Assembly (NCBI RefSeq): GCF_013423485.1 | Contig: NZ_JABFFR010000032.1 | Location: forward strand, 93,804-157,803 | Reading direction: 5' to 3' | DNA from: Azospirillum oleiclasticum | Lineage (GTDB): Bacteria > Pseudomonadota > Alphaproteobacteria > Azospirillales > Azospirillaceae | Length of the DNA: 64,000 nucleotides | Shown here: one piece after another, positions 20,233 through 29,036 of the stretch | Layout: each line of letters begins with the position of its first letter | Numbering within the stretch: position 1 is the first letter of the stretch | Notes under the pieces: model-generated | Seen by the model: the letters and a program-made list of their open reading frames with translations, nothing else | The model's database searches: none | Told to the model about the DNA's origin: nothing | Position numbers and translations under genes: made by a program

Positions 20233-22275
20233 ATGACACGCCCCCGACGCGCGCTGAGCGTGCGCGCCATCGTGCTGGCAGCCGCCTGTGTCGTGGCCGC
20301 CATGACGGTCGTCGCGGCCGCGGTGAGCTGGATCGTCTACGCCCGGATCGAGACGCTGCTGCTGACCGTGTCGGCCGAGCAGGCGCAGACCCTGCCGCAG
20401 GCGCTCAAGCTCGCCGACGCCGCCAACCGCTACGCCGCCGGTGCGGCGGAGGTGGACGCCGCGCGCAACCCCCTGCAACGGCAGAACGCCGCGGTGGCAT
20501 TGGCCCAACACGCGCAGGCCCTGCACGAGGCCTTGGCGGCGCTGCGGCTCAGCAAGCTGGCGGCCGGAATGGTCGAGCCGGTCGAGTCGCTGGTGATGCA
20601 GCTCGAGGAGACGCTGGCGCGGCTGAACCGGCTGACCGAGCGCCGCATCGAGCTGGAAGGCCGCGCCCGCCGGCTGCGCGCGGAGCTGAACCGGCTCAAG
20701 GGGGAGCTCGACGCCACCGCCGGCCGCATGGCGGCGGCCATGCCCTGGGCCAGCGCCACCCGGGACTTCGAGTCGACCGCCGCCCGTGCCCTGCTCCGGC
20801 TGTTCGAGGCGGGGCAGATCGACCAGCCCTCGGCGCTGCGCGAGTCGCTGGCGGATTACACGGCCATCCGCGCCCGCATGGCCGGACACCTCGCGACCAT
20901 GCCGGGCGAGTCGGCCCGCGCGCTCGGTCATCTCACCAACCTTGACCGGCTGGCGACGGGGCCGGAGGGCGTGTTCCCGACGCGCGATGCGCAGCTGGAC
21001 ACGCGGGTGGAGATCGACGGGCTGTCCGCCCGGGCGCGCGAGATCGCCACCCGGCTGGGCGTCGCCGTCACCCGGCTGGTCGGGCTGCTGGAGGCGGAGG
21101 GCGAGGCCGCCAAGCGTGCGGTGGCGGAGCAGATCGACACCGGCCGCCGTTCGCTGCTGCTGGTCGGCATCGCCACCTTCCTGGGACCGGTGGTTCTGGT
21201 GTGGCTGGCGGTCGGGCGGGTGATCGTGCTGCCGCTGGCGCGGTTGGCGGAGGCGACCCGGCGCATCGCCGCCGGAGACCTGCAGGCCCCGGTGCCCGCC
21301 ACCCGCCACCGCGAATTCACCGAGATCGCCGACGCGCTGGCCGTGTTCCGCGACAACACCGCGGCACTCGCCGACCGCACCCGCGCCCTTCAGCGCAGCG
21401 AGGACGCGCAGCGCCACGCGCGGGAGGAGGCGGAGCAGGCACTGGCCGACCTGCGCGACGCGCAGGAGCAGCTCATCCAGGCCGAGAAGATGGCGGCGCT
21501 GGCCGCCCTGGTGGCCGGCGTGGCGCACGAGATCAACACCCCCATCGGCATCGCCCTGACCTCCGCCAGCCTGCTGGCGGAGGAGGTGGGGGGCATGCGC
21601 CGCGCCGCCGAGGCCGGCACGCTGCGCCGGTCGGAGTTCGACGAGTTCCTCGGCCGGGCCGCGGAGATGTCATCGCTGCTGATGACCAATATGGACCGTG
21701 CGGCCGGGCTGGTGCACGCCTTCAAGCAGGTGGCCGCGGACCAGTCCAGCGAGCAGCGCCGCCCCTTCGACCTGCGCGACACGCTGGAGCAGACGCTGAC
21801 CAGCCTGAGCCCGCTTTGTCAGAAGCTCGGCCACGCCAGCGCGCTGGACTGCCCTCTCGGCGTGGAGGTGGACAGCTACCCCGGCGCCCTGTCGCAGGTG
21901 ATCACCATCCTGGTGATGAACGCCTGCGACCACGCCTTCGAGCCCGGCCGGGCCGGTCACATCCACGTCGAAGCGGCGGTGGAGCGCGGCTCGACGCTGC
22001 GGATCGAGGTGTCCGACGACGGCCGCGGCATCCCGGAGGAGCTTCAGCGCCGCATCTTCGAACCCTTCTTCACCACCCGCCGCTCGCGCGGCAACACCGG
22101 CCTGGGACTGCACATCGCCTTCAACATCGTGCGGCGGACACTGAAGGGGCGCATCGACCTCGTCGCCTCCCCGACCGGCGCCCGCTTCGCCATCCGCATG
22201 CCGATGGCGCTTCCCGCCGAAGCCGCGGAACGGACGGCCGACCTTGCGGTCACCCCTCCGGCCGGTACTCGTTGA
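20233..22275 (+). CDS. Membrane sensor histidine kinase (HAMP, HisKA, HATPase)
   Basis: The 680 residues show an N-terminal membrane segment (about 10-32), a large periplasmic helical domain with a coiled-coil look (about 35-300), a second membrane segment (LLLVGIATFLGPVVLVWLAVG, about 312-332), a HAMP domain (PLARLAEATRRIAAGDLQAPV), a coiled coil, HisKA with His432 in GVAHEINTP and an ATPase domain with NACDH, DDGRGIPEEL and NTGLGLHI. No response regulator is adjacent. It is divergent from the polyamine-type binding protein, a possible input component. Its 3' end overlaps the convergent VOC gene by 26 bp. Confidence 0.9.
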   Translation: MTRPRRALSVRAIVLAAACVVAAMTVVAAAVSWIVYARIETLLLTVSAEQAQTLPQALKLADAANRYAAGAAEVDAARNPLQRQNAAVALAQHAQALHEALAALRLSKLAAGMVEPVESLVMQLEETLARLNRLTERRIELEGRARRLRAELNRLKGELDATAGRMAAAMPWASATRDFESTAARALLRLFEAGQIDQPSALRESLADYTAIRARMAGHLATMPGESARALGHLTNLDRLATGPEGVFPTRDAQLDTRVEIDGLSARAREIATRLGVAVTRLVGLLEAEGEAAKRAVAEQIDTGRRSLLLVGIATFLGPVVLVWLAVGRVIVLPLARLAEATRRIAAGDLQAPVPATRHREFTEIADALAVFRDNTAALADRTRALQRSEDAQRHAREEAEQALADLRDAQEQLIQAEKMAALAALVAGVAHEINTPIGIALTSASLLAEEVGGMRRAAEAGTLRRSEFDEFLGRAAEMSSLLMTNMDRAAGLVHAFKQVAADQSSEQRRPFDLRDTLEQTLTSLSPLCQKLGHASALDCPLGVEVDSYPGALSQVITILVMNACDHAFEPGRAGHIHVEAAVERGSTLRIEVSDDGRGIPEELQRRIFEPFFTTRRSRGNTGLGLHIAFNIVRRTLKGRIDLVASPTGARFAIRMPMALPAEAAERTADLAVTPPAGTR

Positions 22276-22642
22276 ACAGCAGGCGGTTGCCGAACGGGTC
22301 GGTCAGCCGCAGCACCCGCGCCCCCCACGGCGCGTCCTCCACCGCGGGGTTCAGGTAGGCGTAGCGCCTGGCCGCCAGCTCAGCCGCGAGGGCATCGATC
22401 CCGTCGATGTCGATGAACACGGCGGAGCCGGGGCAGGCGTCGCCGTGGTGTTCGGTCAGGTGGAAGACCAGACCATCGCGCGACACCTGCATGTAGAGCG
22501 GCATGCCCGCGGCGAAGCGGTGCTCCCAATCCACCGAACAGCCGAGGTAATCGACGTAGAATTCCAGCGCCTTCTCCACCGAGAAGATGCGAAGCATCGG
22601 AACGACGCGGCGGAGGCGCACGGCAGGGTATCCGGTCGGCAA
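22250..22642 (-). CDS. Glyoxalase/VOC superfamily protein
   Basis: The product resembles the single-domain VOC proteins annotated as glyoxalase superfamily or bleomycin-resistance-like: RRVVPMLRIFSVEKALEFYVDYLG, then VDWEHRF, VFHLTEHHGD and WGARVLRLTDPFGNRLLFNE. Metal ligands (His of HLTEHHGD, Glu near the end) are present. No ATG precedes the domain start, so I place a TTG start at 22642 (130 residues), 17 nt after the upstream stop; ATG 22597 would cut into the first strand. Substrate unknown. Confidence 0.8.
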   Translation of the reverse strand: MPTGYPAVRLRRVVPMLRIFSVEKALEFYVDYLGCSVDWEHRFAAGMPLYMQVSRDGLVFHLTEHHGDACPGSAVFIDIDGIDALAAELAARRYAYLNPAVEDAPWGARVLRLTDPFGNRLLFNEYRPEG

Positions 22643-22658
22643 GGTGACGGGCGGCGCG

Positions 22659-22904
22659 TCAGGCGGCGCAGCTCTCCGCCGCGGGGGCGCGGGTGTCGGC
22701 GGCGTCGGCCATCCAGCGCAGGCGGAAGGCGTTCGCGTCGTCCGGCCGCTGGAAGTCGAAGCCGAAGCTGCGGCGGCCCATCGCATCGCGCTGGTGCAGC
22801 GGGATGAACTTGCCCGGCAGCGTCTCCTCCGCCCAGCGGATGATCGCCTTGCGCGTGTCGAGATCGGGCGTCTGGTGAAACTGCACGGTGGTCCAGCCGC
22901 TCAT
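22659..22904 (-). CDS. Small conserved-looking protein of unknown function
   Basis: The 81-residue product (MSGWTTVQFHQTP...) is soluble and has no recognisable motif; the C-terminal part (FGFDFQRPDDANAFRLRWM) looks like an alpha/beta fold with a conserved aromatic pattern. I prefer ATG 22904 to the more upstream one because the extension is basic and atypical. It is followed after 17 nt by the VOC gene and is probably its operon partner. Confidence 0.65.
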   Translation of the reverse strand: MSGWTTVQFHQTPDLDTRKAIIRWAEETLPGKFIPLHQRDAMGRRSFGFDFQRPDDANAFRLRWMADAADTRAPAAESCAA

Positions 22905-23342
22905 GTCCGCCTCGTCCGTCTGTGTTGCGCTCCGTCCACGATAGTAACAGAGACCGCGCCGGGTAAAGAACAATCACGTTACAGTCGGCTAACCAGCGTG
23001 GCCGATCGGCAACAGCTCAAGACACTGCCGGCCGGCGGTCAGACGAGCGGCCATCCCCCGGCCGGTTGTACTATACCCGGCGGCGGAGCATTGGCGCCGC
23101 CCAGGGCGACAGGAACCATCCACCGCGGCGCATCGGGCGGCGGAGCCGGCGCCGTTGCGGTACTCTTGCCATCATTGCCGAGTTTAAGAAATTTTTCTGC
23201 GACTTTAGTACAGTTTGATTTCAGTGCCGCGCCTGCGGGGATGCGACGCACCGCAAGGCACCGGCCGGACAATGCGCGCGCAGAAAATTCCGCCGGGTTC
23301 TGCTATCACGCTTGGGAACGGTGGCCGCAACGGGAGGAAGGC
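22905..23342. other. 438-bp intergenic region with AT-rich stretch
   Basis: No convincing gene on either strand. The first part holds the outward promoter of the 22904 gene. Around 23180-23220 the sequence is strikingly AT-rich for this genome (TTTAAGAAATTTTT and TTTAGTACAGTTTGATTTC), a likely promoter zone for the crotonase gene at 23343. No FNR box or strong hairpin was seen. Confidence 0.6.
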
Positions 23343-24122
23343 ATGACGAATCATCTCGCCGTCGAACGCAAGGGACGGGTCCTGGTCCTGACCATGAACG
23401 ATCCGGACAGCCGCAACGCCCTCGGCGTCGATATGATGGCGCAGGCGCGCGACGCGCTGGACGAGGGCGCCCACAACGCCGAGGTCGGCGCCATCGTGCT
23501 GACCGGGGCCGGCGGCGCCTTCAGTTCGGGCGGCCACCTCACCAACCTCTACGACCATGTCGGCCGGTCGCGCTCGGTCCAGCGCAACGGAATCGAACGC
23601 TTCCACGGCTGGATCCGCGCGCTGCGCGACTGCCCCAAGCCGGTCATCGCCGCGGTGGAGGGCCCGGCAGCGGGTGCCGGCTTCGCGCTGGCGCTGGCCT
23701 GCGACCTGATCGTGGCGGCGGACGACGCGCGCTTCCTGACCGCATACGTCAAGGTGGGGCTGAGCTCCGACGGCGGCGCCTCGGTGTCGCTGGCCCGCGC
23801 CCTGCCCCAGCAGCTCGTCACCGAATTGCTGCTGGACGGCGGCCCGGTGACGCCGAAGCGGCTCTACGACCTGGGCGTCGTCAACCGGGTCGTCGCGTCG
23901 GGCCAGGCGCTGGCGGAGGCCGAGGCCTGGGCGGAGAAGCTGGCGGAAGGGCCGCAGGCCGCCATGGGCCGACTGAAGAAGCTGATCGAGATGGGTTACG
24001 GCAATTTCGCCACCCAGCTCGCCCGTGAAAGCGACCTGTTCGTGGAATCGCTGCACCACGCCGAAGCCGACGAGGGCATCAGCGCCTTCTTCGCCAAGCG
24101 CCCGCCGAAGTTCCACGGGTGA
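23343..24122 (+). CDS. Crotonase-family enoyl-CoA hydratase/isomerase, PaaG-like
   Basis: The 259 residues have the crotonase fold: FSSGGHLTNL and EGPAAGAGFALALACD provide the oxyanion hole. The usual catalytic glutamates of enoyl-CoA hydratase are missing; the region reads TAYVKVGLSSDGGAS with an Asp in the place used by PaaG (1,2-epoxyphenylacetyl-CoA isomerase). The end FFAKRPPKFHG also resembles PaaG. So an isomerase is more likely than a plain hydratase. No other paa genes are nearby. GGGAGGAAGG precedes ATG 23343. Confidence 0.85.
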   Translation: MTNHLAVERKGRVLVLTMNDPDSRNALGVDMMAQARDALDEGAHNAEVGAIVLTGAGGAFSSGGHLTNLYDHVGRSRSVQRNGIERFHGWIRALRDCPKPVIAAVEGPAAGAGFALALACDLIVAADDARFLTAYVKVGLSSDGGASVSLARALPQQLVTELLLDGGPVTPKRLYDLGVVNRVVASGQALAEAEAWAEKLAEGPQAAMGRLKKLIEMGYGNFATQLARESDLFVESLHHAEADEGISAFFAKRPPKFHG

Positions 24123-24157
24123 TTCCGGGGGGGTGATACCGGGCGCCGGCCCCGCCG

Positions 24158-25243
24158 TCACGCCGCCCGGTAGGCGACGAAGCGGTAGAAGCCGAGGCCG
24201 GCGCCCAGCACCTTCAGCCGCGCCCACCACACCGCCAGCTCGCGGGCGAGGCCGGACAGCACGCCGCCGTCGGGCCGGGCGGTCTCGATGGATTCCGCGA
24301 GCCGACGCATGCCGTCCATGATCTGCGCCCGGTGCATCGCGGTCACGTCCTCGGCGATGCGGAGGTCGAGGTTGCGCTGCACCAGCTCGTCCCCGACCCG
24401 CCGCGCGCTCCAGGGATAGACCTCCTGCGGCTCCTCCAGGCGCCAGCCGTTCCACTGCTCCCACGACCGCGGGGTGCCCTCGACCACATAGTCGTAGAAC
24501 AGGATGCCGCCCTGCGGCTTGGTGCAGGCCTGGATCTGGTCCAGGAACCAGGCCTTGTCGCGCACCCGGTGCAGGATGCGGTCGCCCAGCACCAGATCGA
24601 AGCTGCCGGCCTGGTTCAGGTGCTCCGGGTCGTAATGGGCGACGGGGACGCGCTTCGACAGCCCGAGGCTCCGCGACCGGTCCATCGCCATGCGGGCCAG
24701 CACCGGCGACGGCTCCAGCCCGGTGACCCAGGTGTCGAAGGCGGTGGCGATGGCGCGAGCCGGACCGCCCAGCCCGGCGGACAGGTCGAGCACGCTGCGG
24801 GCGGGGGTCAGGCCGAAGGGGCGAACCGCGTCCACCATCCACGGCCCGCCCTGCGGCCCGGTCAGATCCTCCCCCCACAGTGCCTGGGCGCCGCGCATGC
24901 GGTCCACCGACCACACCGGCTCGCCGCAGCGGTCGAGCTGCGCCGTCTCCAGCGCGCGCAGGTGGGCCAGCGGGTCGTTCATGCCGGACAAGGAGGCACC
25001 CGCCGACCGTGCGATGCCCAGCGGCTCCGCGACATCGGAGGTGATCGGGCGGGCACGGGCCGCGGACCGGCGGCGGCGCGCGTCCCGCGTCAGCCGCTGG
25101 ATGTCGTACCCCTCCCACCAGGCGAACACACGGTCACGCCAGTCGGGCTCCAGCCAACGCTCCCAGTTGCCACCATCCATGGTCCGCCACCAATCCAGCG
25201 GGGTTGCCGCACGGTCCACCTCTGCGAATTCGTGCAACAACAC
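24158..25243 (-). CDS. SAM-dependent methyltransferase
   Basis: The 361 residues contain a class I methyltransferase core from about residue 140: VLDLSAGLGGPARAIA (motif I), TGLEPSP, FDLVLGDRILHRVRD and GGILFYDYVVEG. About 130 N-terminal residues, including a Trp-rich opening (WWRTMDGGNWERWLEPDWRDRVFAWWEG), come before it. Substrate unknown. The frame starts at GTG 25243; TTG 25240 has better spacing from AAGGA and is equally possible. Confidence 0.8.
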   Translation of the reverse strand: MLLHEFAEVDRAATPLDWWRTMDGGNWERWLEPDWRDRVFAWWEGYDIQRLTRDARRRRSAARARPITSDVAEPLGIARSAGASLSGMNDPLAHLRALETAQLDRCGEPVWSVDRMRGAQALWGEDLTGPQGGPWMVDAVRPFGLTPARSVLDLSAGLGGPARAIATAFDTWVTGLEPSPVLARMAMDRSRSLGLSKRVPVAHYDPEHLNQAGSFDLVLGDRILHRVRDKAWFLDQIQACTKPQGGILFYDYVVEGTPRSWEQWNGWRLEEPQEVYPWSARRVGDELVQRNLDLRIAEDVTAMHRAQIMDGMRRLAESIETARPDGGVLSGLARELAVWWARLKVLGAGLGFYRFVAYRAA

Positions 25244-25472
25244 CCCTTCCTTGCGAGCTAATCACAGAACACTCCCAAGTCAAGAATAGCTTTCAGAGTG
25301 ACACTTTCCGCCTATGCCACAGTATTCGCCGATTTGCGCAAAGTTTTGTTCGATTTTCGCTCAAGGCGGCGCCTTCATGCGGCGGCGGCGCGGGGGCGCA
25401 TTGCGGGGCAGCGCGCGGCTCTCTATAGTTGACCTCCATGCTTGGCCAAATCCCGAACGGAGATCACGCGCA

Positions 25473-26060
25473 GTGCCCAAGGCGAACGGCAATCCGTGGA
25501 CGGTGCTCGGCAGCAAGCCGATCTACGAAAACCCCTGGATCCGGGTGGTCGAGCACGACGTGCTGAACCCGCGGGGCAAGCCGGGGATCTACGGCGTCGT
25601 CGGCATCAAGAGCATCGCCACCGGCGTGGTTCCCATCCACGACGACGGCCACATCACGCTGGTCGGCCAGTACCGCTTCCCGCTCGGCATCTATTCCTGG
25701 GAGATACCGGAAGGCGGCGGCAAGGCGGACGAGGACCCGCTGGTGTCGATCCAGCGCGAGCTGGTGGAGGAGACCGGCCTGACCGCCCGCAACTGGCGGC
25801 ACATCCAGACCATGCACCTGTCCAACAGCATCACCGACGAGGTGGCGCACCTGTTCCTGGCCTGGGGGCTGGAGCAGGGCACGGCCATGCCGGAGGACAC
25901 GGAAGAGCTGGAGATCCGCCGCGTTCCCTTCACCGTGGCCTTCGAAATGGCGATGCGCGGCGACATGACCGACGCCATGACCGTGGCCGCGCTGCTGAAG
26001 ACCCGGCATCTGGCGCGCGAAGGGGTGCTTCCCCCCGACGTCGCGCGGCTGATCCTGTAG
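25473..26060 (+). CDS. Nudix hydrolase, ADP-sugar pyrophosphatase type
   Basis: The 195 residues carry a complete Nudix box, G-x5-E-x7-REL-x-EE-x-GL, inside EGGGKADEDPLVSIQREL and VEETGL. The preceding VGQYRFPLGIYSWEIPEGG is typical of ADP-ribose and ADP-sugar pyrophosphatases. I start at GTG 25473 (MPKANGNPWTV); the frame is open upstream but basic and unlike the family. The exonuclease gene follows after 13 nt, in the same operon. Confidence 0.9.
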   Translation: MPKANGNPWTVLGSKPIYENPWIRVVEHDVLNPRGKPGIYGVVGIKSIATGVVPIHDDGHITLVGQYRFPLGIYSWEIPEGGGKADEDPLVSIQRELVEETGLTARNWRHIQTMHLSNSITDEVAHLFLAWGLEQGTAMPEDTEELEIRRVPFTVAFEMAMRGDMTDAMTVAALLKTRHLAREGVLPPDVARLIL

Positions 26061-26073
26061 CGGGGGCATCGAC

Positions 26074-26700
26074 TTGCGGGTTCTGGCGATCGATTTCGAG
26101 ACGGCCAACGAACGCCGCGACAGCGCCTGCGCGCTGGGCGTGGCGTGGATCGAGGACGGCCGGGTGGTGGCGACGGAGGAGCACCTGATCCGCCCGCGGG
26201 AGATGCGCTTCCTGCCCATGAACACCGCCATCCACGGCATCCGGGCGGAGGACGTGGCGGACGCGCCGTCGTTCGCCGAGCTGTGGCGGGAACTCGGGCC
26301 GCGCATGGAGGGAGCGCTGGTGCTGGCGCACAACGCCGCCTTCGACCTGAGCGTGCTGCGCCACACGCTGGCGGACCATGGCCTCGGCCACCCGTCCTGC
26401 GCCTATCTCTGCACGGTCATCGTCGCCCGGCGCGCGTGGCCGGAGCTGTCCCGCCACCGGCTCGATACGCTGGCCGACCATCTGGGGCTGGCGCTCGACC
26501 ATCACCGGGCGGGGAGCGACGCGGAGGCCTGCGGCCGCATCGCGCTCGCCGCCGCCGGGGTGCTGGGGGCGGCCCGCGTGGCGGAGATACCGGCGGTCAC
26601 CGGCATCGCGCCGGGGCGCCTGACCCCCGACGGCTACTCCGCCTGCCGCGCCGGCACCCGGCAGGCCGCAAGGCGCCGTCGCGCGGCGGCGCTGCCGTGA
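26074..26700 (+). CDS. DnaQ-like 3'-5' exonuclease
   Basis: The 208 residues begin at a TTG and show the DEDDh exonuclease motifs: LAIDFETANERRDS (ExoI), LVLAHNAAFDLSVL (ExoII) and LDHHRAGSDAEACGRI (ExoIII with His and Asp). Stand-alone proteins of this type, often with a basic tail as here (RQAARRRRAA), degrade or proofread DNA or RNA. It follows the Nudix gene by 13 nt; both could clean up nucleotides. Confidence 0.88.
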   Translation: MRVLAIDFETANERRDSACALGVAWIEDGRVVATEEHLIRPREMRFLPMNTAIHGIRAEDVADAPSFAELWRELGPRMEGALVLAHNAAFDLSVLRHTLADHGLGHPSCAYLCTVIVARRAWPELSRHRLDTLADHLGLALDHHRAGSDAEACGRIALAAAGVLGAARVAEIPAVTGIAPGRLTPDGYSACRAGTRQAARRRRAAALP

Positions 26701-26725
26701 CCGCTGGCGTCGGACGCCGGCAGCA

Positions 26726-27832
26726 TCAGACCCCGACCGCCGCCCGTTCCGGGAACAGCGCCAGCAACCCGCCGGGGCTGGCCGCGCAGACGCCGCGCTC
26801 GGTGATCAGCGCTGTAACGTAGCGGGCCGGCGTCACGTCGAAGGCGGGATTGGCGACCGGGCTGCCGTCCGGCGTCACGCGGATCGTCTCGATGCGGCCG
26901 TCGCCGGTGAGGCCGGTCAGCTCGCTGACCTCGCGCCCGTCGCGTTCCTCGATGGGGATCTCGCGCACGCCGTCGTGGATGCGCCAGTCGATGGTCGGGG
27001 ACGGCAGCGCCACATAGAAGGGCACGCCGTTGTCGTGCGCAGCCAGCGCCTTCAGGTAGGTGCCGATCTTGTTGCACACGTCGCCGTCGGCGGTCGTGCG
27101 GTCGGTGCCGACGATGCACAGATCCACCCGCCCGTGCTGCATCAGGTGGCCGCCGGCGTTGTCGGCGATCACGGTGTGCGGCACCCCGTGCTTCACCAGC
27201 TCCCACGCGGTCAGGCTGGCGCCCTGGTTGCGGGGGCGCGTCTCGTCCACCCAGACATGCAGCGGGATGCCCTGCTCGAACGCCACGAAGACCGGAGCCA
27301 GCGCCGTTCCCCAATCGACCGTGGCCAGCCAGCCGGCGTTGCAGTGGGTGAGGATGTTGACCGGCTCGCCCGGCCCCTTGCGCTCCGCCGCGGCGCGGAT
27401 CAGGGCGGCGCCATGCTCGCCGATCGACCGGCAGATCGCCGCGTCCTCGTCGGCGATCACCGCCGCCTCGTCGTAGGCCGCCGCGGCCCGCTCCGCCGGG
27501 GCCAGCGGCTGCACCCGCGCCCGCACCCGCTCGATCCCCCAGCGCAGGTTGACCGCCGTGGGTCGCGTCGCCATCAGCGTGGCCGCCGCCGTCTCCAGCC
27601 CGGCGTCGGAGGGGTCGGCGCGGAGCGCGAGCGCCAGGCCATAGGCCGCGGTGGCGCCGATCAGCGGGGCGCCGCGCACCAGCATGGCGCGGATGGCGTG
27701 CGCCGCCTCCGCCAGCGAGGTCAATCGGGTAACGACGAATCGGTGGGGCAGCTTCGTCTGGTCGATGATGCGGACCGACCAGCCGTCCTCATCCAGCCAT
27801 ATCGTCCGATAGGCGATACCATCGACCTTCAT
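26726..27832 (-). CDS. mtnA: Methylthioribose-1-phosphate isomerase MtnA
   Basis: MtnA converts 5-methylthioribose-1-phosphate to methylthioribulose-1-phosphate in methionine salvage. The 368 residues show RGAPLIGATAAYGLALAL, ILTHCNAGWLAT with the catalytic Cys, and GTDRTTADGDVCNKIGTYLKA with the catalytic Asp. ATG 27832 is chosen for AAGGGG upstream and normal length. No mtnP, mtnK or ado genes are visible, so it is a lone gene here. Confidence 0.94.
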   Translation of the reverse strand: MKVDGIAYRTIWLDEDGWSVRIIDQTKLPHRFVVTRLTSLAEAAHAIRAMLVRGAPLIGATAAYGLALALRADPSDAGLETAAATLMATRPTAVNLRWGIERVRARVQPLAPAERAAAAYDEAAVIADEDAAICRSIGEHGAALIRAAAERKGPGEPVNILTHCNAGWLATVDWGTALAPVFVAFEQGIPLHVWVDETRPRNQGASLTAWELVKHGVPHTVIADNAGGHLMQHGRVDLCIVGTDRTTADGDVCNKIGTYLKALAAHDNGVPFYVALPSPTIDWRIHDGVREIPIEERDGREVSELTGLTGDGRIETIRVTPDGSPVANPAFDVTPARYVTALITERGVCAASPGGLLALFPERAAVGV

Positions 27833-28094
27833 CCTACACCCCTTCCCCGATTGATGTCGCGCGTGCGAGACCGACATTGAGGACAGTAGAGGGATGGCGG
27901 CGGCGGCGCAAACCCCGGTGCCCGGCCTCCGCAGCCGGGGAACCGCGCATCACCGCACCATGTTGCTGTTTTCCAACGGGAACCGGCCCGCATCGGGTGC
28001 GGTCGTGGAGAGGAATGACGATGCCGTCGGCCAGCGATGACAGGACCCGTGCGGCCCGCCCCGGACGATCCCTCCCCCTTACCCCTCGTGTGTC
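27833..28094. other. mtnA / sensor kinase divergent gap with hairpin and leader ORFs
   Basis: Near the middle a stem-loop CCCGGC/GCCGGG (27921-27939) lies in the mtnA leader direction. Towards the kinase, a 30-codon frame (28021-28113) starts at an ATG with GAGAGGA upstream and ends 16 nt inside the kinase gene, which itself lacks a good ribosome site at 28095; coupling by a leader peptide is possible. I could not match any known riboswitch. Confidence 0.35.
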
Positions 28095-29036
28095 ATGCCC
28101 GATCCCGTTCTGACCGGCCGCGGCGGCCCTCGCCCCCTGCCGTCCGCCTTCAGCCTCGCGTTCGCCGCGCTGATGGCGCTGATCCTGGTGTCCCTGGCGA
28201 TGATGCAGGATACGATCCTCGGCATCCTGGCCCTGGCCGCCGTGCTGGGCGTCGGGGCGGTGGCCCTGCACCGGGGCCGGCGCGAGCGCGAGGCGGAGGA
28301 CGCCCTGCGCGACAGCTACGACCTGCTGGAGGAGCGCGTCCGCCAGCGCACCACCGAGCTCCAGGACGCCAACGCCCGGCTGGAGGCCGCCGTCGCGGAT
28401 CGCGAGGTGCTGCTGAAGGAGGTGCAGCACCGGGTGAAGAACAACCTTCAGGTCATCTGCAGCCTGCTGCGCCTGCAATCGGCGCGGCTGGACGAGCGGT
28501 CGCGCCACGGCTTCGACGAGAGCCTGCGGCGCATACAATCGATGAGCCTTCTGCACGACCTGCTCTATCGGTCCGACCAGCCGGCGCGCATCAACTACGC
28601 GCAGTATCTGCGCGCGCTGTGCGACCAGCTCGCCCGCGCCGGCGGCCCGTCGCCTGTGCGCTTGACGGTGGAGGCGGAGGATTGGGATCTGGATGTCGAT
28701 CAGGTCACCCCGCTCGCCCTGATCGCCAGCGAGCTGGTGTCCAACGCCCTGCACCACGCCTTTCCCGACAATCACGCCGGCGAGGTCATGGTGCGGCTGG
28801 CGCGCGACGAGACCGGAATGACCCTGTCGGTGCGCGACAACGGGGTCGGGCTGCCGCCCGACCAGCCCTTCCCCGGCGACCGGCGGCGGCGCGGGCTGGG
28901 GCTGGTGCTGGTGCAGGCGCTGGCCCAGCAGGCCGGCGCCAAGGTCCGGCTCGACCGCGAGAGCGGGACCCACTTCGCGCTGACCGTCCCCGCGGCCAAC
29001 GAACGTGGCCGGATCAGCCCCCATCCGCCGGCTTGA
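28095..29036 (+). CDS. Sensor histidine kinase, HisKA_2 (HWE-like) type
   Basis: The 313 residues start with two membrane segments (about 18-36 and 41-58), then a coiled coil and a HisKA_2 domain with His112 in LLKEVQHRVKNNLQVI, followed by an ATPase domain (ASELVSNALHHAF, RDNGVGLPPD, RGLGLVLVQAL). Kinases of this class in alphaproteobacteria often feed the general stress response (PhyR) or other stand-alone receivers. No receiver gene is adjacent. The end overlaps the convergent 29014 gene by 23 bp. Confidence 0.9.
   Translation: MPDPVLTGRGGPRPLPSAFSLAFAALMALILVSLAMMQDTILGILALAAVLGVGAVALHRGRREREAEDALRDSYDLLEERVRQRTTELQDANARLEAAVADREVLLKEVQHRVKNNLQVICSLLRLQSARLDERSRHGFDESLRRIQSMSLLHDLLYRSDQPARINYAQYLRALCDQLARAGGPSPVRLTVEAEDWDLDVDQVTPLALIASELVSNALHHAFPDNHAGEVMVRLARDETGMTLSVRDNGVGLPPDQPFPGDRRRRGLGLVLVQALAQQAGAKVRLDRESGTHFALTVPAANERGRISPHPPA

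Noticed and set aside
25325..25345. Palindrome TTTGCGCAAA before the Nudix gene
   Set aside because: Only 10 bp long and without a recognisable regulator consensus; could be chance in an AT-richer promoter.
27833..28094. Possible SAM- or SAH-type riboswitch before mtnA
   Set aside because: A hairpin is present, but none of the conserved elements of known SAM or SAH riboswitch classes could be matched.
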